Source of the DNA: an uncultured Oscillospiraceae bacterium
Lineage (GTDB): Bacteria; Bacillota; Clostridia; Oscillospirales; Oscillospiraceae
Length of the DNA stretch: 53,581 nt
Direction: 5' to 3'
NCBI GenBank assembly: GCA_944386905.1
Contig: CALXCW010000002.1
Location: 1 to 53,581, forward strand
Shown here one piece after another: positions 33,831 through 41,349 of the stretch (position 1 is its first letter; each line of letters begins with the position of its first letter). The notes below the pieces were generated by a model. It was given only the letters and a program-made list of their open reading frames with translations. It had not been told where the DNA came from and searched no databases. A program made the position numbers and the translations under genes.

Positions 33831-34616
33831 ATGGAGAAACGATTGAAAATTGACCGGGTAGCGGAGAGCGCAGAGGATCGCATCCTCTTTGCCCGGCTTT
33901 ATGACAAGCTTACCACGGCCGAGCAGCGCGCTATGCCGGGAATCACCTGTTTCCTCTCTCCCCGGGAGCAGGAACTGCTCCGGCAGCTTTTACCGGAGCT
34001 CGAATTGGTCTTTTTTGGCGGCCACAGAGAGGCGGAGCGGGCGATGGCCTGCTATTTGCCGGAATATCTCGACGAGACTTGGCTTGCCGGGCCTGAAGGG
34101 CCGGTGGCTGCGGTTCGCGCTTCGTTCTATGAAAAAGATGCCCTTACGCACAGGGACTTCCTGGGAAGCCTGATGGGCGCGGGCATCAAGCGCGAGACGG
34201 TGGGAGATATCTACGTCAGCCGGGGCAGCTGCGACTTCCTGGTGACGCGGGAGATCTTACCCTATGTGTTGGACAATCTCACCAGTGCAGGACGCACACG
34301 GCTTTCCCTGGCGGAGATCCCTCTGGAGGCGGTGGCGGGGCCCAACTATACGGTCAAAGAGCTGCGCGATACGGTGGCCTCGCTGCGGTTGGACGCATTG
34401 GTGGGCGCCGGCTTCGGCATGGCTCGTGGCAAGGCCGCGGAGCTCATCGCAGCTGGGAAGGTATCGGTGGATGGACTTCCCTGTCTCAAGGGCGACAAGA
34501 TTGTGCAGGAGGGAAGCAAGATCTCTGCCCGTGGATTGGGCAAGCTGGTGCTGCGGGCCGTCAACGGCCGTACCAGGAAAGATCGCATCAGCATCACGCT
34601 GGAAAAATATCTTTGA
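33831..34616 (+). CDS. ylmH: YlmH-like S4-domain RNA-binding protein
   Basis: A 261-residue cytosolic protein resembling YlmH, an S4-domain protein that binds the ribosome and has been tied to rescue of stalled 50S subunits. The N-terminal part has DRILFARLYDKL and an FLSPREQ segment; the middle has YEKDALTHRDFLGSLMGAGI and RGSCDFLV. The S4 domain occupies about 185-245 (LRLDALVGAGFGMARGKAAE and ISARGLGKLVL). In many Bacillota ylmH sits in the division cluster; here it stands alone with a DUF896 gene. The ATG has no ribosome site. Confidence 0.85.
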   Translation: MEKRLKIDRVAESAEDRILFARLYDKLTTAEQRAMPGITCFLSPREQELLRQLLPELELVFFGGHREAERAMACYLPEYLDETWLAGPEGPVAAVRASFYEKDALTHRDFLGSLMGAGIKRETVGDIYVSRGSCDFLVTREILPYVLDNLTSAGRTRLSLAEIPLEAVAGPNYTVKELRDTVASLRLDALVGAGFGMARGKAAELIAAGKVSVDGLPCLKGDKIVQEGSKISARGLGKLVLRAVNGRTRKDRISITLEKYL

Positions 34617-34630
34617 TGAAAGGAACCGCG

Positions 34631-34831
34631 ATGGAACAGAGGAAAATCGACCGGATCAACGCTCTGGCCCGGAAATCCAAGGCCGAGGGCCTGACCGAGG
34701 AAGAGAAAGCGGAACAAGCACAGCTGAGACAGGAATATGTAGCCGCTGTAAAAGCCAGCCTCACTGCCCAGCTGGAAAATACCTATCTGGTGGACGATAA
34801 GGGAAAGAAGCACAAGCTCAAACATCACTAG
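34631..34831 (+). CDS. DUF896 (YnzC-like) small protein
   Basis: A 66-residue, charged, mostly helical cytosolic protein. IDRINALARKSKAEGLTEEE (residues 5-24) is the DUF896 helical-hairpin signature, followed by AEQAQLRQEYVAAVKASL and a basic tail. The function is not established; the B. subtilis member YnzC belongs to the SOS-regulated yneA operon region. ATG 34631 has AAAGGA upstream, 14 bases after the ylmH-like stop, so it is co-transcribed. Its 3' end overlaps the convergent WYL gene by 14 bases. Confidence 0.85.
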   Translation: MEQRKIDRINALARKSKAEGLTEEEKAEQAQLRQEYVAAVKASLTAQLENTYLVDDKGKKHKLKHH

Positions 34832-35822
34832 GATCGCTTTTGCCGTGACGATACTGGTCGATGGCAGGTTGACAAAGGAGAATGTATTGGTCAATGACCC
34901 ACTCCGGCGAAAGTATCCTGGCCTGATCGCCGAAACCTGCCAGCCAAGCAAAAAAGGGCGGTGAGACGGCGATATCCATGGAGAAGATGAAGTGCTCCGG
35001 CCCGTCGGGGATAAGCATGGTGTCCATGCCGAAGCGGTCGAGCACCACACCTGCCAACCGCCGGTGAAAGCGCATGCGTACCGGGACGGTGGTGCCGCCA
35101 AACATGGAAAAGACATTGCGGCCATAGGCTGCGGGGGAGAGCTTTTTTGCTTCGTCGGTGATGATCCGGGGCTTACCGGTGGCGCAGATGTCGGCCATCT
35201 TGTCCACACGGTAATGGGTAATACCGTGGCGGGGAGAGTGGGCAACAAGATAGTAGTTTTCGTTGTCCCACACAAGGGCGTAGGGACTTGCTTCATAGCG
35301 GCCTTCGCGAAAGTGGCGCTGCCCATCTAAGCCCCACTCAAAGTAGCGGAAGGTGATGCGACTGTTTTGGGAGATGGCCTCCTGGAGCTGGTCAACCAGA
35401 TAGTAAATGCTCTCAACCATGGTTTTGACGCGGCCGGTGACCATGACCGGCTGTGTCAGACTGACAGCCAGGTGGCGGCTGGTCATCCGACCCAGTTTGG
35501 CAATAAGCTCCAGGGACTTTTTGGTGGTGAGGAACTTCGACGACTGCACCGCGTCCACCAAAAGCTTCAACTCCGGGAGTTCAAATTCCCGGGAAGCCAG
35601 GTAATACCCGCCGTTTTTTCCCCGGAGATGGAGGATATCCATGCCGAAGGCCTGGAGGCAGGCAATATCATTATAGATGGCTTTCCTCTCCGCTTGGATT
35701 CCCAGGTTTTGAAGATAGTCGAGAATTTTCTGCACAGTGAGCGGATGCTGCTCATCGGTCTGCTGTTCCAGGAGATCTTTGAGGTAGAGCAGCTTCAACT
35801 TTTGGAGTTCAGAGCGCGCCAT
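34818..35822 (-). CDS. WYL-domain HTH transcriptional regulator
   Basis: A 334-residue DNA-binding regulator. An N-terminal winged helix (about 1-65, with LTVQKILDYLQNLGIQAERK and IYNDIACLQAFG) is followed by a WYL domain at about 150-230 (ASPYALVWDNENYYLVAHSP and HYRVDKM). A C-terminal extension follows. WYL proteins sense ligands, often nucleic acids or nucleotides, in stress and defence settings, but none is evident here. The ATG at 35822 has AAAGGAGG seven bases upstream. The frame stays open for another 1.2 kb upstream over hppA, which is not coding. Confidence 0.88.
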   Translation of the reverse strand: MARSELQKLKLLYLKDLLEQQTDEQHPLTVQKILDYLQNLGIQAERKAIYNDIACLQAFGMDILHLRGKNGGYYLASREFELPELKLLVDAVQSSKFLTTKKSLELIAKLGRMTSRHLAVSLTQPVMVTGRVKTMVESIYYLVDQLQEAISQNSRITFRYFEWGLDGQRHFREGRYEASPYALVWDNENYYLVAHSPRHGITHYRVDKMADICATGKPRIITDEAKKLSPAAYGRNVFSMFGGTTVPVRMRFHRRLAGVVLDRFGMDTMLIPDGPEHFIFSMDIAVSPPFFAWLAGFGDQARILSPEWVIDQYILLCQPAIDQYRHGKSDPSDV

Positions 35823-35854
35823 GGTTGTGCCTCCTTTCCCGCTTAGGGAGGATA

Positions 35855-35883
35855 TTACCAGTATAACAGAAACATTGTACAAT
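35855..35883 (+). promoter_or_regulatory. hppA: Candidate hppA promoter overlapping a palindrome
   Basis: TTACCA (35855-35860), 17-base spacer, TACAAT (35878-35883). The -10 lies inside the perfect 10-bp palindrome ATTGTACAAT (35874-35883), a possible operator for the divergent WYL regulator. The leader from here to hppA is about 208 bases. Confidence 0.5.
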
Positions 35884-35908
35884 AAATGGGACATAAAATC
35901 AATGCAGT

Positions 35909-36011
35909 GCCGGTCTCGATGGGAGGGATGGAAGGCAGCGGCAATTTCGGCCACCGGCTGGAGGATCCACCATAGCACCAACCATATTGGACGCCTGTTC
36001 CCCATTGCCGC
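35909..36011 (+). promoter_or_regulatory. hppA: Structured hppA leader with interleaved complementary segments
   Basis: GCCGGT (35909-35914) can pair with ACCGGC (35953-35958), and GCGGCAAT (35938-35945) with ATTGCCGC (36004-36011). The two helices interleave, so they form either a pseudoknot or mutually exclusive folds. I do not recognise it as a known riboswitch class. Confidence 0.35.
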
Positions 36012-36098
36012 GCAGCAAAGCTGGACGGAGGGGGCGCCGCCGCAGGATTCACCTTTTAGGCAGGTTCGACATGCTGGAGCGAAATGGAGGTATCGTAT

Positions 36099-38282
36099 AT
36101 GCAGCTGATGATTGTACTGGTTGTGTTTGCAGCCGGATTGGCCCTGGCCTTTGCGGCGTTTAACTTTTGCCTTGTGAAAAAGCTGCCAGAGGGCACTGAG
36201 AAGATGCAGGAGATTGCTGCTGCCATCCGCGTGGGCGCCAATGCTTTTATCTCCTATGAGTATACGGTGCTGCTGGTGGTGATTACGATTGTGGCGCTGA
36301 TTCTCGCAGTGGTCACCATGTGGCAGGCGGGGGTTGCGCTGATCATCGGCGCGGTAATGTCCGGCTGCGCCGGCTTCGTGGGTATGAAAATAGCCACCTA
36401 TGCCAATGTCCGCGTTTCCAACCGTGCCCGGGAGAGCCACGACATCGGAAAAACGCTCAAGGTCGCCTTCCAAGGCGGTTCGGTGATGGGCCTTTGCGTG
36501 GGTGGCTTTGCGCTCTTGGGCCTCTTCTTGGTTTATCTGATCTTCGGTCTGGGGTTGGGGCAGCTCTATGTCACGGAAGCAAGTTATGTAAACTATTTGG
36601 GGCTCAGCTTTATCCCCTTTACCATGACCCTCTCTGGCTATGCCCTGGGCTGCTCCATCGTTGCCATGTTCAACCGCGTCGGCGGCGGCATCTACACCAA
36701 GGCTGCAGACATGGGCGCCGACCTGGTTGGCAAGACTGAGGCGAACATTCCCGAGGATGATCCCCGCAACCCGGCCACCATTGCCGACAATGTGGGCGAC
36801 AACGTAGGCGATGTGGCTGGCTTGGGCTCTGATCTTTTGGAGAGCTATGTGGGTGCCATCTCCTCGGGTATCATCCTGGCCTATCATATGTTTCTGCAGT
36901 CCGGCGCTTGGGGTACCGGCATGACGGAGACAATTTTGCAAAAGTGCATTCTCTTCCCGCTGATTTTTGTCTCCCTGGGGCTGATTGCCTGCTGTATTGG
37001 CATCGGCTGGCTCCTGGCCAAGCGCCATCTCTCGGAAAATCCTCGACTGGAGCTCAACGGCGCAACCTATGTGGCGGCATTGCTGACCATCGTTTTGGGT
37101 TTTGCGGCTGCCTGGTTTTTGTTCCGCGATGAGGATGCAGCGATTTTGAAGGCGTCGCTGGGCTTTGCTGCGGGGAGCCTTTCACCTTGGATAGCGGCGG
37201 CCATCGGCGTGGTAGCCGGTGTGGTCATTGGCATGCTGGCGGAATACTATACGTCGGCGGACTACCGTCCCACCCGTCTCTTGGCCAATGCCGCCACCGA
37301 GGGCTCCGCGCTGACCATCACCCAGGGACTCGCCCTGGGCATGCGTTCGTGTATGGCGCCATGTGTGGTGCTGGGCGCAGGTATCGTCACGTCCTATGCC
37401 GTGTCGGGCATGTACGGCGTTTCCATGGCGGCCATGGGTATGCTCTCCTTCGTCACGGCCACCGTGTCGGTGGACACTTACGGCCCCATCTCCGACAACG
37501 CCGGCGGTATTGCGGAAATGAGCGAGCTGGATCCTGAGGTGCGCAAGATTACGGACACGCTGGACTCCGTGGGCAACACCACCGCCGCCATTGGCAAGGG
37601 GTTTGCCATCGGCTCCGGTGCGCTGGCCGCTCTGGCGCTGATGATTTCCTATCTCTACTCCTTTAACGAAGTGGGTACCGATCTGATCCTCAACCTGATG
37701 GAGCCCATGGTGCTGGCCGGTGCCATTGCCGGCGGTGCGCTGCCGTTTTTGTTCTCGGGCATGCTCATTGAGGCGGTGGCCAAGGCTGCGCGGAAGATGG
37801 TGGACGAAGTGCGCCGCCAGTTCCGGGAGATTCCCGGAATTTTGGAGGGTAAGGCCAAGCCGGACTATAAGACCTGCATCTCCATCTCCTACAAGGGTGC
37901 TATAGACGAGATGAAGGCGCCGTCCCTTCTTGCCATTGTGGTGCCGGTGGCCACAGGCTTCCTCTTCGGCCCCAGCTTTGTAGGAGGGCTCATCATCGGC
38001 TCCACCCTGGCGGCAATTATGATTGCGATTTTCTGCGGTAATGCGGGCGGTGCGTGGGATAACGGTAAAAAGTTTATCGAAGCAGGCGGCGTACCGGGTG
38101 CCGGAAAGGGTACCGCCACCCACAGCGCAGCTGTGGTTGGCGATACCGTGGGCGATCCGCTCAAAGATACCGTTGGCCCTTGTCTGGATATCTTCATAAA
38201 AATCATGTCTACGGTCTCACTGGTGGCAAGTCCCGTCTTTGCCCAGTACAACCTGGTGGGGTGGATCCAAAGCCTGTTCTGA
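36099..38282 (+). CDS. hppA: Membrane-bound ion-translocating pyrophosphatase (K+-dependent type)
   Basis: Hydrolyses PPi and pumps Na+ and/or H+ across the membrane. The 727-residue product has about 16 hydrophobic segments and the catalytic DNVGDNVGDVAGLGSDL (about 229-245). GNTTAAIGKGFAIGSG (about 491-506) follows, and its Ala at the diagnostic site marks the K+-dependent subfamily. A C-terminal GDTVGDPLKDT segment (about 678) is also present. Na+ versus H+ specificity cannot be settled by eye; many clostridial K+-dependent enzymes pump Na+. The ATG at 36099 is chosen for GGAGG eight bases upstream; ATG 36084 is five codons earlier. Confidence 0.95.
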   Translation: MQLMIVLVVFAAGLALAFAAFNFCLVKKLPEGTEKMQEIAAAIRVGANAFISYEYTVLLVVITIVALILAVVTMWQAGVALIIGAVMSGCAGFVGMKIATYANVRVSNRARESHDIGKTLKVAFQGGSVMGLCVGGFALLGLFLVYLIFGLGLGQLYVTEASYVNYLGLSFIPFTMTLSGYALGCSIVAMFNRVGGGIYTKAADMGADLVGKTEANIPEDDPRNPATIADNVGDNVGDVAGLGSDLLESYVGAISSGIILAYHMFLQSGAWGTGMTETILQKCILFPLIFVSLGLIACCIGIGWLLAKRHLSENPRLELNGATYVAALLTIVLGFAAAWFLFRDEDAAILKASLGFAAGSLSPWIAAAIGVVAGVVIGMLAEYYTSADYRPTRLLANAATEGSALTITQGLALGMRSCMAPCVVLGAGIVTSYAVSGMYGVSMAAMGMLSFVTATVSVDTYGPISDNAGGIAEMSELDPEVRKITDTLDSVGNTTAAIGKGFAIGSGALAALALMISYLYSFNEVGTDLILNLMEPMVLAGAIAGGALPFLFSGMLIEAVAKAARKMVDEVRRQFREIPGILEGKAKPDYKTCISISYKGAIDEMKAPSLLAIVVPVATGFLFGPSFVGGLIIGSTLAAIMIAIFCGNAGGAWDNGKKFIEAGGVPGAGKGTATHSAAVVGDTVGDPLKDTVGPCLDIFIKIMSTVSLVASPVFAQYNLVGWIQSLF

Positions 38283-38303
38283 AATGAAAGGTCGAATCAA
38301 TTT

Positions 38304-38351
38304 CCCCGCCCCTGCGAGATTTACCGTTTCGCAGGGGCGGGGGTCTCTTTT
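38304..38351 (+). terminator. hppA: Rho-independent terminator of hppA
   Basis: A perfect 14-bp GC-rich stem (38304-38317 with 38329-38342) with an 11-base loop, followed by TCTCTTTT. Confidence 0.9.
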
Positions 38352-38357
38352 GCTTTT

Positions 38358-39626
38358 TTACGGAGAAACGTACTTCTTACGTTTTTTGACGTAAAGGAGC
38401 AGTATGACGACTACTTCCAGACAGTATGTCGCGCCAAAGGCAAGATTACGAATGGCAACCTTATTCTGCGCCTCGATGAGATCCTGCTGCGTGCATACGG
38501 TGATGGGCAAGATCGTCCCCTCCTGGGGTACATATCGAATGGAAATGACGCTCTTGTTTCGATCGATATAGCTACAGACGACCTTTCCGTGTTGATCCTC
38601 CAGTGTTGCGATCAGTGCCTCGTCTTGAGAGATTTCGTTCCCATTTTCATCGAAGTAGATTTCTTTGATTTGGGTATCTGGGCTTTGAGAATTTGGGATA
38701 TCCTGCTCCATGAAGGTGATAAAACTCTCGTAGTCATCGAAGGTGGTGCCGTCCATGATGGAATAAGGCCCCCAAATTTCCGTTGCCGCCATATGGGTGA
38801 GACACGTGACGGCCAGAAGTACGACCAGGATGATTGCCAAGATCCGCTTCAAACTGTGGTTGTGGCGGTAGACCGCAGTTTCTGCATCGTTGAGGATGTA
38901 GAGACCGCGTTTGAGAAGGGATGCGTTTACAAAATAGCAGATCACGGCATAGGCCACCAGGAAGGCCGCAGCGCTGGTGGCACCGTAGATCAGTAATCCC
39001 GTCATGCCCAGCCCCACATGTGCATCCACCAGGAGCATGGGAAAGGTAAATCCCGTCAGCCCGACGGTCAAGGCGATGGATTGTTCCGATAGCTTCAAAA
39101 CGCGCCGGTGGAAAGCCGAAAGACTTTGCGCATCCAGACCAGCGTCCTCCACGCTGAGAAAAGCCTGGTTTTTCATAATCAATAGGAAGATGATACTTGA
39201 TAGGAAGAAAATCGCGCCCAATAGAAAGCCCAGTACCGCCTTGAGAAAGGCGAGATTACATATGAGCGCGCAAATCAGACCGATGGCAGATAGCAACATG
39301 GTGTAGTAACACTGCGTCTGATAGCTGGACAAGGTGGATTTTAGGAGCCACTGCCGCTGCTTTTCGCCCTTGGCGGTGGCATTCTCTCCCTCCGGGGCAG
39401 ATCGATCCTCCGGAGGTTTTCGTTCTCCACGCAGCAGTTCGTCGCAGCTCACACAGAAGATCTCCGCAATCACTGGGATTAAAGCCAAGTCCGGAGTGCC
39501 TTCATCGCGTTCCCACCGGCTGACAGTCTTGTCAGAAACGTGCAGCCGGTCGGCCAGATCCCGCTGGGTCATACCGTTCGCCTTGCGCAATGCGGCGATC
39601 AAGGCGCCAATGGTTTTCTTTTCCAT
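38358..39626 (-). CDS. Membrane-anchored XRE-family transcriptional regulator
   Basis: A 422-residue protein with an N-terminal Cro/C1-type HTH (about 5-60: IAALRKANGMTQRDLADRLH, VSDKTVSRWERD, then a PDLALIPVIAEIF helix). A charged linker and several membrane segments follow (about 110-150, 185-240, 265-285). An extracytoplasmic region of about 100 residues (acidic, DEALIATLEDQHGK) precedes a last helix at about 395-412 with a basic end. The layout suggests a one-component membrane sensor-regulator. AAAGGAGA precedes the ATG. The base composition looks lower in GC than neighbours by eye. The ligand and targets are unknown. Confidence 0.82.
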   Translation of the reverse strand: MEKKTIGALIAALRKANGMTQRDLADRLHVSDKTVSRWERDEGTPDLALIPVIAEIFCVSCDELLRGERKPPEDRSAPEGENATAKGEKQRQWLLKSTLSSYQTQCYYTMLLSAIGLICALICNLAFLKAVLGFLLGAIFFLSSIIFLLIMKNQAFLSVEDAGLDAQSLSAFHRRVLKLSEQSIALTVGLTGFTFPMLLVDAHVGLGMTGLLIYGATSAAAFLVAYAVICYFVNASLLKRGLYILNDAETAVYRHNHSLKRILAIILVVLLAVTCLTHMAATEIWGPYSIMDGTTFDDYESFITFMEQDIPNSQSPDTQIKEIYFDENGNEISQDEALIATLEDQHGKVVCSYIDRNKSVISIRYVPQEGTILPITVCTQQDLIEAQNKVAIRNLAFGATYCLEVVVILLLYVKKRKKYVSP

Positions 39627-39710
39627 AGTAGTTTCTCCTTTCGCTGCTGTAGCTTGCCTTCATTCTACAGTTCCGACGGAGAGAAAACCATCCAGCGGAC
39701 TTAGAATGTC

Positions 39711-39725
39711 TCTCAGAATCTGAGA
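39711..39725. promoter_or_regulatory. 15-bp palindrome upstream of the XRE regulator gene
   Basis: Perfect inverted repeat TCTCAGA-A-TCTGAGA in the 107-base gap between the XRE regulator and the gene upstream. It lies 85 bases above the XRE start. Position and symmetry suit an HTH-dimer operator, possibly autoregulatory. Confidence 0.4.
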
Positions 39726-39733
39726 ATTCGCCA

Positions 39734-41254
39734 TTACGGCAGCAAATCCACGGTAAAATCGGCAAATTGCGTCTCATGGAATACCATGCGCCATTCTACC
39801 GATTTTGCAGGAGAAAAGTGCAGTGCCGAGCAAGCGGCGTGGAGCTTCCCAGGTCTTTTTTGCCCGAGGATCATGGAGGTGGGGCCATCTGCGCCACGGA
39901 TGATCCCGATGACGGCCACCGAGGTGGCCACCGGCTGCCCTGGGGCGGGCGGCTCCCTTTTTGGTTGATCGCTTTCGACGCAATCGGAGACTTCCAGCAC
40001 ACCGTCGGGCAGTTCCGGCGAGAGTGTGTAGGTCATAGCCATATAGTGGCTGGGATAGACGGCGTTTTTCCTGGGCATTTTGCTCCAGTCCATCACCTGC
40101 GGCGCATATTCTTGTAAAGTCAAGCAGTATTCTTTGCCGCCATAGGAAAAAACCACTGTGTCTCCAGGGCTTCTCACCTGGAAGTGCTTTCCGGGACGCG
40201 CCACGGCCTCCTGGGAAAGGGTGAGGGAGAGGGTGCGAATGTCCGGCCTGCGTTTGGTTACATAGGGGAAGCAGAAGCGCCAGATCATCCAGCCATAGTT
40301 CGGATCGAGCTGATAGTGCTTCGCCGCCCACGCCCCTTCACACTCTAGCATGTACCCCTCTGGCACGCAGGGGTTATAGGAGGTACCGCAGCCGCGTTTC
40401 ATGCGAAGATCCTTTCCGTTGAGATGCAAGGTGGGGCGAAAGGAAAATTGCAGAGGGTTTTCGGCTTCCATCTGCATCCGCTCCTCCCGCGTGAAGGAAC
40501 GATGCGCTTCGCTTTCGATGCGCAAATTCCATTTTCCCTGAAAGGCCAGGAGTGCAGATGGATCTGCCCGCATGCAGAAATCCACCACCAGCCCCTTCCC
40601 GCAGATATACAACGCAGGGATATACCAAGTCCGTTCCGCCCAGGGAAACGTCCTGCAGATTGAGATTTCTCTTCCGGCGCGGCGGCCGCGGCGGTGATGG
40701 AAGAAGCCGCCGTCAAAGGTGACCTTCCATTCAGGCTCTATTTGCGGCGCGTCGGGATTCATGTCCGGGTCGTAGTAGTCCTCGGTGTATTTGACTTTGG
40801 AGTAGTCGAAGGCGGCTTGTACATCCTTTAGGTACTCCCATGGCTGTTCCATGGGGGTGAGGCCGGTCTGCGCGCCGATTTGCTTGAGCACGATTTTCGA
40901 CTCCTCCGTTGGCAGATTGTCCGCGAGAAAGGCAGAAAATTGTGCTTTGTCCCACTGCCAGGCCTGTTCCAGCGGCGCGCTGTCGCCGCAGGCCAGAAGG
41001 AGCCGAAGAAAGTCGTCGAAAGTGTAAGAAAGGGGATGCACGAAATTGGGAGAGGTGTTCATGGGGCTGACGGCAAAGACCATCTCTCCAAACCCCCGGA
41101 TGAAGCAGAAATGAATGCCGTCCACCCCTGCCCAGCCGAAGATCTTGGCCCCCTTGGGCGTGCAGAAATAGGGATAGGCGTCGGTGCGCTGTTCCACGCC
41201 AAGGGGCGCTAGATCAATCTGCTTTTTTAAAAAAGCCGGATATGTCATCTTCAC
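39734..41254 (-). CDS. Unrecognised soluble protein with a decarboxylase-beta-like GADGPT motif
   Basis: I do not recognise this 506-residue family. It is rich in Trp, Phe and Pro, with no signal peptide or membrane segment. The N-terminus has LAPLGVEQRTDAYPYFCTPK; the middle has a beta-rich stretch with a His-His-Arg-Arg-Gly-Arg-Arg patch. Near the C-terminus (448-464) lies VIGIIRGADGPTSMILG, closely matching the GIIGGADGPT membrane motif of Na+-pumping decarboxylase beta subunits, although the rest is unrelated. I choose GTG 41254 because GGAGGG lies six bases upstream and a promoter overlies the earlier ATG (41293). Confidence 0.6.
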   Translation of the reverse strand: MKMTYPAFLKKQIDLAPLGVEQRTDAYPYFCTPKGAKIFGWAGVDGIHFCFIRGFGEMVFAVSPMNTSPNFVHPLSYTFDDFLRLLLACGDSAPLEQAWQWDKAQFSAFLADNLPTEESKIVLKQIGAQTGLTPMEQPWEYLKDVQAAFDYSKVKYTEDYYDPDMNPDAPQIEPEWKVTFDGGFFHHRRGRRAGREISICRTFPWAERTWYIPALYICGKGLVVDFCMRADPSALLAFQGKWNLRIESEAHRSFTREERMQMEAENPLQFSFRPTLHLNGKDLRMKRGCGTSYNPCVPEGYMLECEGAWAAKHYQLDPNYGWMIWRFCFPYVTKRRPDIRTLSLTLSQEAVARPGKHFQVRSPGDTVVFSYGGKEYCLTLQEYAPQVMDWSKMPRKNAVYPSHYMAMTYTLSPELPDGVLEVSDCVESDQPKREPPAPGQPVATSVAVIGIIRGADGPTSMILGQKRPGKLHAACSALHFSPAKSVEWRMVFHETQFADFTVDLLP

Positions 41255-41283
41255 GAACTTCCCTCCAAACTCTGTTTTTATCA

Positions 41284-41312
41284 ATTGTAGCATAGTTCCT
41301 TCCTGATGGCAA
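41284..41312 (-). promoter_or_regulatory. SigA-type promoter of the unrecognised GADGPT gene
   Basis: On the minus strand TTGCCA (41312-41307), 17-base spacer, TACAAT (41289-41284). The -35 abuts the T run of the exporter terminator, so transcription stops and restarts within about 60 bases. Confidence 0.6.
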
Positions 41313-41344
41313 AAAAATCCCGCCGGAGAAGAACCAGCAGGATT
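41311..41344 (-). terminator. Terminator after the ABC exporter genes
   Basis: On the minus strand an 11-bp stem with G-T pairs (41344-41334 with 41326-41316) and a 7-base loop, followed by a T run ending at 41311. Confidence 0.75.
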
Positions 41345-41349
41345 TTCTT

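Noticed and set aside
35823-37028. Open minus-strand frame extending the WYL regulator upstream by about 400 codons
   Set aside because: It runs antisense over the hppA leader and 5' half. The WYL start at 35822 has a textbook ribosome site and normal family length.
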